From Sabellastarte sp. h YS-2021 (lineage: Eukaryota; Annelida; Polychaeta; Sabellida; Sabellidae), in the NCBI GenBank assembly GCA_964017235.1, contig OZ024929.1:21573464-21637463 (forward strand): a stretch of 64,000 nt of DNA, read 5' to 3'. A program made the position numbers and the translations under genes. The notes below the pieces were generated by a model that was given only the letters and a program-made list of their open reading frames with translations, made no database searches and was not told the DNA's origin. Shown here in pieces: positions 1 through 11,430 of this stretch. Positions within the stretch are counted from its first letter, which is position 1. The number at the start of each line of letters is the position of its first letter.

Positions 1-225
1 AGTGAATTTTTGACCCGCAGGGTAGTACAGGAGTATTCAGTTGCAATATTAAAAATTTCAAATTTTACAACTTTTGGCGGCCATCTTGAATTTTTGCGGA
101 AAATGAAAAATGGCAAATATCTCTGAAACTGTCAGAGATAGAGCGATTTCGAGCGAATTTTGGACCCGCAGGGTAGTAGAAGAGTATTCTGTTGAAACAT
201 GAAAGTTTTCAATTTCACATGGTCA
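1..225. repeat. ~151-bp tandem satellite, left part cut by window edge
   Basis: The phrase GACCCGCAGGGTAGTA occurs near positions 12 and 163, giving a period of about 151 bp. The array therefore continues to the left of the window. The unit contains a TATCTCTGAAAC segment like the core of the neighbouring satellites. No coding potential is seen. Confidence 0.7.
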
Positions 226-1556
226 AGTTTCAGACCCATAGCTAATTACTCACCTACTCAAAATGAGTAACTGCGAATTATCTTTAAAAGTATTGCAGAT
301 AGCCTATTTTTCTCAAATAACTCATTCACCTACTTTTAGAAGAGCTTTCACTTGGTGAAGTTTCAGACCCGTAGCTAATTACTCGCCTACTCATAATGAG
401 TAAATGTGAATTATCTCTAAAAGTATTGCAGATAGCCAATTTTTCTCAAATAACTCATTCACCTACTATTGGGAGAGCTTTCACTTTGTGAAGTTTCAGA
501 CCCGCAGCTAATTATTCACCTACTCAAAATGAGTAAATGCTAATTACCTCTAAAAGTATTGCAGATAGCCAATTTTTCTCAAATAACTCATTGATCTACT
601 TTTGGGAGAGCTTTCTCATGGTGAAGTTTCAGACCCGTAGATAATTACTCACCTCAAAATGAGTAAATGCGAATTATCTCTTAAAAGTATTACATATAGC
701 CAATTTTTCCCAAATAACTCATTCACCTACTTTTGGAAAAGCTTTCACATGGTCAAGTTTCACACCCATAGCTAATTACTCACCTACTCAAAATGAGTAA
801 ATGCGAATTATCTCTAAAAGTATTGCAGATAGCCAATTTTTCTCAAATAACTCAATTCACCTACTTCTGGGAGAGCTTTCACTTGGTGAAGTTTCAGACC
901 TGTAGCTAATTATTCAACTACTCAAAATGAGTAAATGCTAATTATCTCTAAAAGTATTGCAGATAGCCAATTTTTCTCAAATAACTCAATTCACCTACTT
1001 CTGGGAGAGCTTTCACTTGGTGAAGTTTCAGACCTGTAGCTAATTATTCAACTACTCAAAATGAGTAAATGCTAATTATCTCTAAAAGTATTGCAGATAG
1101 CCAATTTTTCTCAAATAACTCATTCACCTACTTTTGGAAGATCTTTTGCATGGTGAAGTTTCAGACCCGTAGCTAATTACTCACCTACTCAAAATGAGTA
1201 AATGCGAATTATCTCTAAAAGTATTGCAGATAGTCAATTTTTCTCAAATAACTGATTCACCTACTTTTGGGAGAGCTTTCACTTGGTGAAGTTTCAGACC
1301 CGTAGCTAATTATTCACCTACTCAAAATGAGTAAATGCTAATTATCTCTAAAAGTATTGCAGATAGCCAATTTTTCTCAAATAACTCATTCGCCTACTTT
1401 TGGGAGAGCTTTCACTTGGTGAAATTTCAGACCCGTAGCTAATGACTCACCTACGCAAAATAAGTAAACACCTATTATCACTAAAAGTATTGCAGATAGC
1501 CAGTATTTCTCAAATAACTCATTCACCTACATTTTGGAGAGCTTTCACATGCTAAA
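226..1556. repeat. 133-bp satellite array, ten copies
   Basis: The phrase AGTTTCAGACC recurs at 226, 359, 492, 625, 756, 890, 1024, 1157, 1290 and (as AATTTC) 1423. The spacing is 131-134 bp. Every monomer has a small inverted repeat, ACTCA-AAA-TGAGT, followed by TTATCTCTAAAAGTATTGCA. Copies differ by a few substitutions, so the array is moderately homogenised. No ORF of interest. Confidence 0.95.
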
Positions 1557-2395
1557 GTTTTTTTTATGAATTTTTAAAATAATTTTTAATGCGTTAAAAT
1601 TAATGAAATCATGCACTAAATCAATTATAACTTGAAAAGTATTGCATTTAGAGCACTTTGTTAAAATATGTTATTCAGCTACTTTTTCCATAGCTACAAG
1701 ATGGTGAGTAACTTGGGTGTCTATCTCAATAACTAAGTGAGTAATAGCTACCTTTGGATTTTTCACTAACTTCCATCATGAGTAAAATCACTTGTAACTT
1801 GAAAACTATTGCATTTACAGAATTTTGTGCAATATGTTATTCATCTACTTTTGGGTCAGCTATAACATAATAAAATTACAGACCTCTAGCTCATGGCATA
1901 GCTGAGTAATAGCTACTTTTAGGTTATCACTGTTGGGTAAATCACTTATAACTTGAAAACTGTTGCATTTAGATTATTTTGTTTCAATATGTTATTCACC
2001 TATTTTGAGGCAGCTATAACATAGTAAAATTCCAGACCTATGGCTCATTGCATAGCTGAGTAATAGCTACTTTGAAGTTCTTACTCAACACTAAATCGTT
2101 TATAACTTGAAAAGTATTGCATTTAGAGCATTTTGTTAAAATATGTTAGTCAGCTACTTTTTCCATAGCTACAACATGGTGAGTAACTACACTATCTCAA
2201 TAGCTAAGTGAGTAATAGCTACTTTTGGACTTTTCAGTAACTTCCAACATGAGTAAAATCACTTGTAACTTGAAAACTATTGCATTGACAGATTTTTGTC
2301 CAAATATGTTATTCACCTACTTTTGGGTCAGCTATAACATAGTAAAATTTCAGACCTCTAGCTTGTGGCATAGCTGAGTAATAGCTGCTTTTGCC
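1557..2395. repeat. 154-bp satellite array (variant of the 133-bp family)
   Basis: The phrase ACTTGAAAA plus TATTGCATTTA recurs near 1631, 1797, 1951, 2105 and 2266, spacing 154-166 bp. Shared phrases such as ATTCACCTACTTTTGGG and TTTCAGACC align this unit with the preceding 133-bp monomer, with an insertion or deletion of about 21 bp. The same 154-bp unit forms the array at 14.55-15.74 kb. Confidence 0.9.
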
Positions 2396-2985
2396 TTTGC
2401 CGGTGGATACATTTTGCATCTGGCCACATCTTGGTCTAGTTTTCAAGGGTTTGTTCACAAAAAATGATTTGTGTTGATGGTTTAAGTCGAGGAATTCCAT
2501 TGGCCAGCAGATTTCGAGGTTAACCAATGAAATCATGTCTTTCATAAACTATGTTTCTGATGAGCGATAATAAGGGAAGTTGAGTTTGTTGTTAAATATT
2601 CGATTAAATACTTCCCATTTTCCAGCTGTTTCTAATGTAATTTAATTTTTAAACGTTCATACATCTTAATTCCTTGCTTCAAACACTTGGTAGACCGATG
2701 GGCCACAAACTCTGAAGAGTTACTGGACCGTCTTCATAGTTGGTGGTCTCGGGCTGACGGACCAGGGTGAGTTTCGACAACTGCCTAGTGCAATGGAATG
2801 GGTTACCTGATGAAATTTATGCTTCCTTCTATATTGACTCCTGGATGAAGCCTAAATCTCACCTTATTTTCGAAGCATATCTGTCAATTGTAGTCTGTTA
2901 ATCCCATGTTTCTATGGTGTTTATCTTTGTCCCCTAATATTGTACTGACTGTTGCGATGCAGAGTCGGCTTTTTGCGGTAGATTA
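2396..2985. other. Unique-looking AT-rich spacer
   Basis: No repeat, splice-supported exon or recognisable protein is seen between the satellite and the TIR at 2986. Short ORFs here look random. Confidence 0.5.
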
Positions 2986-3839
2986 ATGGGGCAGTTCCAC
3001 TGAAGCCGACCGGTCGGTAACTAGGTGTTTTTGGAGAGTCGGGAATAATGTTTACATGGTCGTTTAAGGTCAGTTGTATTTTCCAGGCCTGTCGGCAAGT
3101 GTTGGTGAAATATCAAACATGTTTGATATTTCTTCGACTGTTTCCAACCCTTGTTACAGACCCTGATTTCATCCACCTAGCAACAGGCCCGTCGGTTAAT
3201 TTAAGGGCCTGTCTGTTTCACTTCACGGCTTGTTGGTTAACACAACAGGCCTGTGTGTATCACTTCCAGTCTTATCCTTATCACTCCCAGGCTTGTTCTG
3301 TCATGAAGCCGGCCTGTCTTTTACAATTTAGTACTGCTCATTTTTATGCCATTTCCAGCATTATGTTAGGTTAAAATATGACGAAAAATTTTGTTATGAA
3401 TGACAAAAAACAGTGCAAATGTTGAAAATGTTGAAGTTAACAGATGGTAAAGGTGCACATGTATGCTGTAAGAAATTAATAAATGTGAAAAAGTGTTTTA
3501 TTTGGTCATTTTAATAATCAAATTCTCAGCCTATTTCACCAGAACATTTACTGTGAAAAAAGAGGAATAAGTGCTGACCAGTCAACAAATCGAGAAAATT
3601 AGGTCAAGGACAGTCGACAAACTATCTGGATCCCATCACATATTAATTTTTCTCAATTTTTCTTAAAAGCCAGCAACAAACAAAGAGCCTACATTGACAC
3701 GTGAGATATTGTCAGAAGAACATCTCTCTCTGCTTGTTTCAACAGTATATAACATTTTTATTGAAAATTTTATATTTTAAGTGGCTTTTTCTTTCATAAT
3801 CTGAATCAGACATACCTTTATTGTGTCACCAGCATTTAT

Positions 3840-5830
3840 GCTGAGTGGCATATAGGGATCGCTTTGTCATCCAATTTTGTGGCGTCGTCTGCGTCGTCTG
3901 TCGTCACACTTTGTATTCCGGACAGTATCTCAAAAATGGCTTGTCAGATTTAATTCAAACTTGGTATGTGGATGTAACTGGTCCTGGGGGTGTGCTGTAT
4001 AGTTTTGTGACCTTAAACTCCCACTAGTAAAATACTTAAACTCAATTTAAGTTTTTTAGTTTCCGGACAATATCTCAAAAATGGCTTGATGGATTCAATT
4101 CAAATTTGGCATGTGGTTGTAACTAGTTTTGAAGGTGTGCCCTATTTTAAGGTGACCTTAAACTCCCTTATATAAAAAAATTATGTGCAGTTTACGTTTT
4201 TTCTTTCTCCATGGAGTATACTGAAAGTAACTTCAGAAATTTCATTCAACTTTTGGAACTATATATACCTGGCCATAGGTAAGTGCCACACAATAAGGTG
4301 ACCTTAAACTTCCATTAATAACAGAATTATTTCACTTTAAGTTTGCTAACTTTTGAACAATATTTCAAATATTGTGCAATTCTAGGCGTTTCAGTTGTGG
4401 ATGTAACAAACCTTGAACAAAACTTTCAAGAAAAGATTACCTTAAACTCGCTAACATACAGCAGTGCAAACAAACTTTGAGTTGAAGGCTGGGGCAATAT
4501 TTTTGGTGTTTAGAAGATATTTTATATGCTAATTAGGACTTTTTACATCAATATTCATCATGTACATATATATCCACCAAAAATGGTCTCTTTTGTAAGG
4601 TTATAGTAAGTTGCTGATATTTTATAAACTAATGAGTTTAAGGTTGCATTATTTTGTGTCACTAACAGCTTTGATGGAAGACATGCATGGTCAGAGTAGT
4701 CTTCACACTTACTTTCCAGAGAGTATCTCAAAAATGTCTTGATGAATTAAATTCCAATTTGGCATATTGATGAAACTTTTCCTCAAGGTGTGCCCTATTT
4801 AAGGTGACCTTAAACTGACAGTAGTAAGATTCTTATATTGATTTGAAGGTTTTTTGTTTCCAGGCGGTATCTCAAAAATTTGTTGATGGATTCAATTCAA
4901 ATTTGGCATGTGCTTGTAACTGGTTTTCGAGGTGTGCCTTAAACTCTCATGTCGTAAAAGGTTATATTGAGTTTACATTATTTTTCAATAGAGTATACTG
5001 GGAACAACTTGAGAAATTTCATTCGAATTTTGCATGTATATGTAACTGGCCACAGGTAAGTGCATTTCAATAAGGTGACCTTAAACTCCCAGTAATAACC
5101 AAATTATCTTCACTTTAAGTGTGGCAATTTTTCAACAGTATTTCAAACACTGTGCAATTCTAAGCATCTTTCAAGTTGTGGATGTAACAAACCGTGAACA
5201 AAACCTACAGGAAAAGATTCCCTTAAACTCTCTCACATCTGCAAACTAACTCTTTGAGTTTTTAAAAGATATTTGATGTGCTAATTAAGACTTTATTCTT
5301 TGATATTCATCATATATATCTGTTTACACCAAAAAAGTTCTTTTGTAAGGTTATAGTAAATTCCTGATATTTCATAAACTTATGAGTTTAAGGTTGCATT
5401 TCTTTTGTGTCACTAGCAGCTATGTTTGAGGACAAGTATGGCCAGTGTCGTTGTCACACATCCTTTCCAGAGAGTATCTCAAAAATGGCATGATGGATTA
5501 AATTCCAATTTGGCATGTGCATGTAACTAGTTCTCAAGGTGTGCCCCATTTTAAGGTAACCTTAAACTCCCAGTAGTAACATACTTATATTGAGGTTAAG
5601 GTTATTCATTTCCAGACAGTGTCTCAAAAATGGGTTGATGGATTCAAATTCAAATTTGCCATGTGGTTGTAACTGGGTTTCAAGGTGTGCCCTATTTTAA
5701 GGTGACCTTAAACTTATACATATTAAAACAGAGTCTACATGGTTAACATGACCATAAACTCTTAACATTTGCATTGACTTACATTCAGTTTAAGGTTAGG
5801 ACAAATTTCTGTGATGTTTTGGCAATATTA
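3840..5830. repeat. ~145-bp satellite in 750-800-bp higher-order units
   Basis: TATCTCAAAAATG occurs at 3926, 4071, 4723, 4868 and 5474, with a diverged copy at 5619. Degenerate monomers fill positions near 4214, 4361, 4993 and 5139. The monomer is therefore about 145 bp, and blocks repeat every ~797 and ~751 bp (3926 to 4723 to 5474). Units contain GGTGTGCCCTATTTTAAGG and TGACCTTAAACT. No protein is encoded. Confidence 0.8.
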
Positions 5831-6059
5831 AAGTGATAGTTTAGAGTTTTTCATTTAAATTAAACATGTACATGTGTCTAGACCAAAACAGGATCTTTAT
5901 TGTAATGTTACCATAAAAACCTGAAAGTTAAAAAAGTAAGTATAAAGTTACAACTTATTTTAATTATTATATCCATCCTGCTGGACATGGATATTATTTT
6001 TATTTTCCATCTGAATCACCCTTCATTGCTGCTCATTTACAGGTACAGTATTTTATGTG

Positions 6060-7440
6060 TCTCAGCTAAATTTGGTGTGGAAGTTTAATGGCATGAGAGT
6101 TTGTGTGTGATTGCTTTCTTGGCAATATCTGGCAACAAGTGTTGCCGTGAGCTTTAATATCTTTTGGGGAGTTCTTAGCATTCCAAACCCCTGCATGGAT
6201 TGGAGCTGATTAGTTTTATAATGATAACTGGCAACAGGTGTTGCCATGGCAACACTTATTTCTGTTTCTTGGACTTATAAATATTTTATGGGTTCTTTGC
6301 TTTCCATACCCCTGCATAGACTGGAGTGGATTATTTTTTCGGCAACACCTGGCAACAAGTGTTGCCATGGCAACACTTTTTTTTGTTTCTTGGACTTAAA
6401 ACGTTTTTCTCGGGTATCTTTGCATTTCAAATCCTTGCATTGATCTTAGCTGATTAGTTTTTCGGCCACACCTGGTAATGGCAACACTTTTTTCTGTTTC
6501 TTGGGCTTATAAATATTTTTATGGGTTCTTTGCTTTCTATACCCCTGCACAGATAGGAGCTGATTAGTTTTTTGGCAACACCTGGCAACAAGTGTTTCCA
6601 TGGCAACACTTTTTTATGTTTCTTGGGCTTAAAACGTTTTCTCGGGTATCTTTGCATTCCAAATACTTGCATTGATTTTAGCTGATTAGTTTTTCGGCAA
6701 CACCTGGTAATGGCAACACTTTTTTTTGTTTCTTGGGCTTATAAATATTTTATGGGTTCTTTGCTTTCCATACCCCTGCACAGACTGGGGTGGATAAGTT
6801 TTTCGGCAAACCTGGCAACAAGTGCTGCCATGGCAACACTTTTTGGGTTTCTTGGACTTGTAAATATTTTTATGGGTTCTTTGCTTTCCATACCCCTGCA
6901 CAGACTGCAGCTGATTAGCTTTTCGGCAACACCTGGCAACAAGTGTTGCCATGGCAACACTTTTTTCTTTTTTTTTGACTTGCAAATATTTTTTATGGGT
7001 TCTTTGCTTTCCATACCCCTGCACAGACTGGAACTGATTAGTTTTTCGGCAAACCTGGCAACAAGTGTTGCCATGGCAACACTTTTTTTGTTTCTTGGAC
7101 TTGTAAATATTTTTATGGGTTCTTTGCTTTCCATACCCCTGCACAGACTGTAGCTGATTAGTTTTTCGGCAACACCTGGTAACAAGTGTTGCCATGGCAA
7201 CACTTTTTTCTGTTTCTTGGGCTTATAAATATTTTATGGGTTCTTTGCTCTCCATACCCCTGCACAGACTGGGGCGGATTAGTTTTTCGGCAAACCTGGC
7301 AACAAGCATGACAACACTTTTTTTCTGTTTCTTTGACTTTTATTCCTGTGGATTTTTTGCATTCCAAACCTCTGCATGAATAGGAGCTGGTTAGCTTCTT
7401 CAGCAATATCAGGCAGCTAGTGTTGCCATGGAAACAGTTT
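6060..7440. repeat. ~120-bp tandem array with an X-box-like palindrome in each unit
   Basis: About eleven units of 115-121 bp contain CCTGGCAACAAGTG, then a palindrome centred on CCATGG, then TTTCTTGGACTTATAAATAT and CCATACCCCTGCACAGACTG. Several long ORFs on both strands arise only because the unit length is often a near-multiple of three; their peptides are themselves repeats. Some units lack part of the palindrome (near 6475, 6712 and 7307). Confidence 0.92.
6240..7435. promoter_or_regulatory. Cluster of RFX-type X-box palindromes
   Basis: The perfect 14-bp palindrome GTTGCCATGGCAAC lies at 6240-6253, 6361-6374, 6945-6958, 7067-7080 and 7188-7201. One-mismatch versions lie near 6593, 6825 and at 7422-7435 (GTTGCCATGGAAAC). 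In most perfect copies the symmetry extends to 22 bp. Established knowledge: RFX winged-helix factors bind palindromic X-boxes of the form GTNRCC-N(0-3)-RGYAAC. That these sites are bound here is inference; they may be only sequence coincidence amplified with the repeat. Confidence 0.6.
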
Positions 7441-8000
7441 TTTTCTGTTTCTCTGTTGTGCATATAAAAAGTCCTGAAGAAACCTGTATGGTAAAGTGAC
7501 CTAACACTCCACAAGATTAGACAATGCTCGTTTGCTGTCCCACAAAATAGTGGACAAATAGCTGTCATACTTTCCTCAATGAAGAGACAAGGCAGACAAG
7601 ACATGACCCATCTTGTACAATGCATTTACATGTATTATGACTAGCTGAGCATGCTTTACTAGTGGATTATCAGTGCAGAATTGATAGACAATGATCTTGC
7701 TTGTTTGCTCTCCCACAAAATGGCGGACAAATATAAGCCCTTCTTTCCTCTATGAAGAGAGGAGTTGAACAAATAGAAGTCCTTCTTTGCTCCATGAAGA
7801 GGGGAAGCAGACAAGAAAGGACATCTTGCACAATGCATTAATTTGTATGGTCATATGACTAGCAGTTTAAGTTATATTTTTCAACAAGGTGGGGCTTCAC
7901 CATGACTCAGTCCTTCTGAAAGATGGTCTGGATTTGCAAAAATGCTGCACGTCAACTATTTTTGTCTACCTGGCATAAGTTATGTCCTTTCAAATTTCAT
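7441..8000. other. Spacer inside the 5.6-kb element, with a short internal duplication
   Basis: The phrases CCCACAAAAT-GG-GGACAAATA and CATCTTG-ACAATGCATT each occur twice (7540-7625 and 7712-7840), showing a diverged ~200-bp duplication. No gene. Confidence 0.5.
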
Positions 8001-8585
8001 CCGCTTCAGTCTTTAACCAAAGCTGGTGACACAGTACAACTCTGTTTAATTCTTGTTTATTTATTGTATAACATTAATGCAAAAACCTGAAAAAAATAAT
8101 AAAATAAATTTGGACATTTTGGTCACATGATGGGATCCAAATATTCAGCCTTGACCTAGTTTCAGATTTGTTTATTGGTCGACACTTGATCCTCTTTTTC
8201 CCAGAAATTCATCAAACTGTAATGGCAATACCGACTGCAAGTCTGGTCGTGGTGAGTCTATATCTTTCTCCAATCCTGTCTGTTAATAGGGCTTGTCGTG
8301 GCCTGATATGGCTTGTCTGTTAGGGCTTGAGGCCTTGTCTGTTAGGGCTTGTCCTGACAGTTTCCAGACCAGTCTGTACAAAACATCCCAACCCCATGGA
8401 AGGTCGGCCTGTAGATACAGACAAGCCTGGATGTATCACGTCCTGTCGGGAAGTTTAAGCCAACCCAAAAATTTCCAGCTCTTTTTTGTGGATTTTTGTC
8501 CCCGACCCCCTGACTTTTGCAGCCGACCTTATATATATACAGAGTTGTAGGGTCGGCCTCCAGTGGAACGTCCCCATAAGTGCTA

Positions 8586-8665
8586 TGTATAATAATAATA
8601 GAAATCTTTATAGAGCACAAAATTGATAAAAATCCTCTAATTTAAAAAGGAAATCCTGGAATTCA
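8586..8665 (-). mobile_element. 3' tail fragment of the CR1/L2-like LINE family
   Basis: On the minus strand this reads as the LINE 3' end seen at 10840-10905: TTAGAGGATTT, then CAATTTTG, GCTCTATAAAG and an ATT repeat. Only the tail survives. It lies just outside the right TIR of the 5.6-kb element. A SINE with the same tail is the alternative. Confidence 0.55.
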
Positions 8666-9320
8666 AAAATCGGAGTCAAAAACCAGGCAGAGGTCACAAC
8701 CAAATAAGCATCTACAAAGGTTGTTAGATACAATGACCTTGTATCTTAAGTAATACTTTATGCTCCACATGAAGGTCTGTGTTACATATTCTTAACAGGC
8801 CATGCTTTCCTGTTAATAATGGCAAAACAAAATATGGTTATACCTATCCATGGGTGTGCCTTGGAGGAACCAATTCCAAAAATTTTTGTGGTCTACGTGA
8901 GCTGCAAAGCCATCAGAGATATGGATAGTGCACTAGAATTTATGAAAGTTTGACGACAAAAATTCCAAGTCAGAAACATCACATACGTTGCCTAGAACTC
9001 AAAAGCTATAAACCATCAAAGTCCATATTATAAACTATAAAAGTCCATATTATATTAGATGCTGTAGGAGGATTTAAAGTCTGAAGTCAGGAAACTACTC
9101 AGTAAATGAAACACATTTATACAACTGACTTTTTTTGGTTAAAGTAATAAGTCCAAGAATCATGCTTTTTTATAAATAAAAAGTCTGATATCCATAGATA
9201 TGCATAACTCCCCCACCAAGATGTCCAACGTTAACTTTAAAAGATTAAAAAGCTTTTTGTTTTGTTTAATAACTATAATATATATAAGTGAGTATGTAAA
9301 AACAATACAGGAAAGTTACA
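8666..9320. other. AT-rich spacer without recognisable features
   Basis: No exon, repeat family or RNA gene is recognised here. Confidence 0.4.
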
Positions 9321-9392
9321 TCACTGTAGTGACTTTGTGTTGCTGCTCACAATTTGATGGCTGTTGCGTTCATTCAAAGTGTAACTGCACAT
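9321..9392. repeat. 72-bp flank of the LINE (left copy)
   Basis: These 72 bp match 10972-11043 with four differences and end exactly where LINE similarity begins. They are either an unusually long target-site duplication or one unit of a pre-existing tandem repeat into which the LINE inserted. Confidence 0.75.
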
Positions 9393-10905
9393 GTCACCCC
9401 CCTCCATAAGAAGCCCAGCCTTGATAGAAATAGCCTCAAAAACTATAGGCCAGTGTCAAACCTTAGTTTTATATCGAAGCTTATTGAGAAAGTTGTGGCA
9501 AAGCAGCTAAATGAATTCATTTCACATGAGGGTCTCTTAAATGTCAACCAGTCTGCTTATAAGAGTTCCCACTCCACTGAAACTGCGCTGTTGAAAATTC
9601 AAAACGATATAGCTTTCTCAGTGGACTCAGGAAAGGCAGTGGCCCTGACATTATTAGACCTGTCAGCGGCGTTTGACACGATTGATCATTCCCTTTTATA
9701 TGACTGCTTGCATGACTGGTTTGGTCTAGATGGTACTGTCTTGTTGTGGATCAAATCATACCTTTCAAACCGAAAACAAAAAATTAAAATAGGTGATAGT
9801 TTCTCTGAGTCGGTAATTCTCCCTTTCGGAGTCCCCCAAGGATCCGTATTGGGCCCTCTCCTTTTTACCCTTTACACTAGTCCCCTCAGTCAAGTTATTT
9901 CTAAATTCAAGGTTACTCATCACCTATATGCTGATGACACTCAGATCTACTTAGCAGTTGACTCCAGGAACTTTGATTCTAGCATGGAAGAGCTGACCGA
10001 GTCTCAAGTCAGTACAGGAGTGGATGGTTGGTGTTAAGCTAAAACTAAACCCAGAAAAAACTGAATTTATCATCATAGGTCAAAAAGCCACCAGAGAGTC
10101 GCTTGCACCAAATTTCCCTGTCCCACTCCTCCAAAACAATATCTCTCCGTCAGTGGAAGTAAAGAATTTGGGTGTTACCTTTGACTCGGACAACTCTTTT
10201 GACAATCATGTTGCCAAGGTTTGCCGAGCATGTTACTATCATCTTCGTGATTTGCGACGAATTCGCAAATTCCTTAGTGACGAAACTGCAATACTTTTGG
10301 CAAATGCTATGGTCAGTAGTCGTCTGGACTACTGTAACTCTTTACTATATGGGGTAAGCAAGTCCAACATAGCTAAACTACAGAGAGTCCAGAATGCTCT
10401 TTGCCGCATAATCTTCAGACTTGACAAAATGAGTCATGTTACACCCTTTTTAGAAAAACTCCACTGGCTTCCAATTCAACATCGTATCCTTTTTAAGTAT
10501 AATCTCCTGGTATTCAAGGCTATCAATCTTTCACAGCCCCCATATCTCTCAGCTTTAATAAGATCGAGCAGTCTCACTTGCGGCAACAGGCTATCTGTCT
10601 CCTCAACCCGCCCTAAGAAGCACATAGGCAGGCGAGGCTTTGCAGTAGCTGCACCAGCGGAATGGAACAAGCTGCCACAAACTGTCAGATCTGAGCAAAC
10701 AATAGATCGTTTCAGAAGTCAGCTAAAGACTCACTTGTTTATGCTGGCATACCCCCCACCTTAGTTATACCCTGGCGGGCGCTTTTTAGATGTCGACCCA
10801 TGCCTGTCCCTGGACTCTCCCTTCTTGGACTTAAGCGCATTAGAGGATTTGCATCAATTTTGCGCTATATAAATCCTACTATTATTATTACTATTATTAT
10901 TATTA
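9393..10905 (+). mobile_element. CR1/L2-like LINE, 5'-truncated, reverse transcriptase region
   Basis: A non-LTR retrotransposon reverse transcriptase spans two frames. The first part (to about 10037) has [50 protein letters not shown] and the catalytic YADDTQIY. The second part (10024-10764) has KLKLNPEKTEF, NLGVTFDSD and [13 protein letters not shown], ending with the usual C-terminal WNKLPQTVR motif. A frameshift near 10020-10040 separates them. The endonuclease domain is absent. The 3' end reads GCGCTATATAAATCCTA followed by an (ATT)n tail. The copy is not functional because of the truncation and frameshift. Motifs place it in the Jockey-superfamily CR1/L2 group; the exact clade is uncertain. 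Confidence 0.9.
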
Positions 10906-10906
10906 T

Positions 10907-11120
10907 ATCATAAATGTGAATCAAATACATTTGTATAAGAAACAGATAAAATGTGTTTGGGAGGACCCTTGTCACTGTAGTGATTTTGTGTTGCTGCTCA
11001 CAATTTGATGGCTATTGCGTTCATTCAAAGTGTAAATGCATATCATAAATTACAAATGTGAATGAAGTACATTTGTACAAGAATCAGATAAAATATGTTT
11101 GGGAGGACCCTTGTCATTGT
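10907..11120. repeat. ~135-bp direct repeat, one and a half copies, right flank of LINE
   Basis: Sequence from 10907 (TATCATAAATGTGAAT) to 11040 begins again at 11041 and runs to about 11120, sharing TTTGGGAGGACCCTTGTCA. The inner part, 10972-11043, is the partner of the 72-bp repeat at 9321-9392. Confidence 0.75.
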
Positions 11121-11385
11121 GCAGTCCATGGGCAATTTACTCTGTGTGCTTTAAAAAGTTAATTGTCGCAATTAACTTCTATTTTCTAGTGTATTAGTTG
11201 TGTGTTATCAGAAATAAAAATAATGATATATCATGAGATATATAAAAGGACAAAAATAAATCAAGGTATGGGCATTTATTTTATTTTGTTCTTTCATACT
11301 AGTTCTTTAATTTACAATTTTTTATTTAAAAGAAAAAAAAATATTTAAAATAAAAAAATTACAAAGCACACACATATAAATAAAC

Positions 11386-11391
11386 TTTATT
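11386..11391 (-). promoter_or_regulatory. Poly(A) signal of the ZIP gene
   Basis: AATAAA on the minus strand, about 40 bp past the stop codon at 11431. This implies a very short 3' UTR. Confidence 0.6.
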
Positions 11392-11430
11392 CATAATTTC
11401 ACCAAAATGTCTTTGAGTTTCAGTAGGTCC

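Larger units (their letters stand above)
2986..8577. mobile_element. 5.6-kb non-autonomous TIR/foldback-like element carrying two satellite arrays
   Basis: The left end reads ATGGGGCAGTTCCACTG and then GCCGACC. The right end, read on the minus strand, is ATGGGGACGTTCCACTGG and then GCCGACC, so the ends are terminal inverted repeats. Imperfect inversion extends inwards: GGATCCCATCA plus TAGGTCAAGG at 3595-3640 pair with their complements at 8128-8155, and TGTGTCACCAGC near 3822 pairs with its complement near 8020. The arms of roughly 0.6-0.8 kb enclose the arrays at 3.84-5.83 and 6.06-7.44 kb. The arms resemble those of the 3.2-kb element at 18821-22034. No transposase is present. It could instead be two unrelated ends of one family that happen to face each other. 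Confidence 0.6.

Noticed and set aside
3048-3374. 108-codon ORF in the left arm of the 5.6-kb element
   Set aside because: It translates arm sequence made of CCTGTCGGTTA-type subrepeats and is not conserved in the sister element.
6686-7625. Long ORFs on both strands in the X-box array (up to 169 codons)
   Set aside because: Their peptides are direct translations of the tandem unit, open because unit length is often near a multiple of three. No non-repeat homology or splice context.
2986-8577. Interpretation of the 5.6-kb element as a Helitron/Helentron with central satellites
   Set aside because: Clear terminal inverted repeats are present, and no CTRR end hairpin or Rep/helicase trace was seen.
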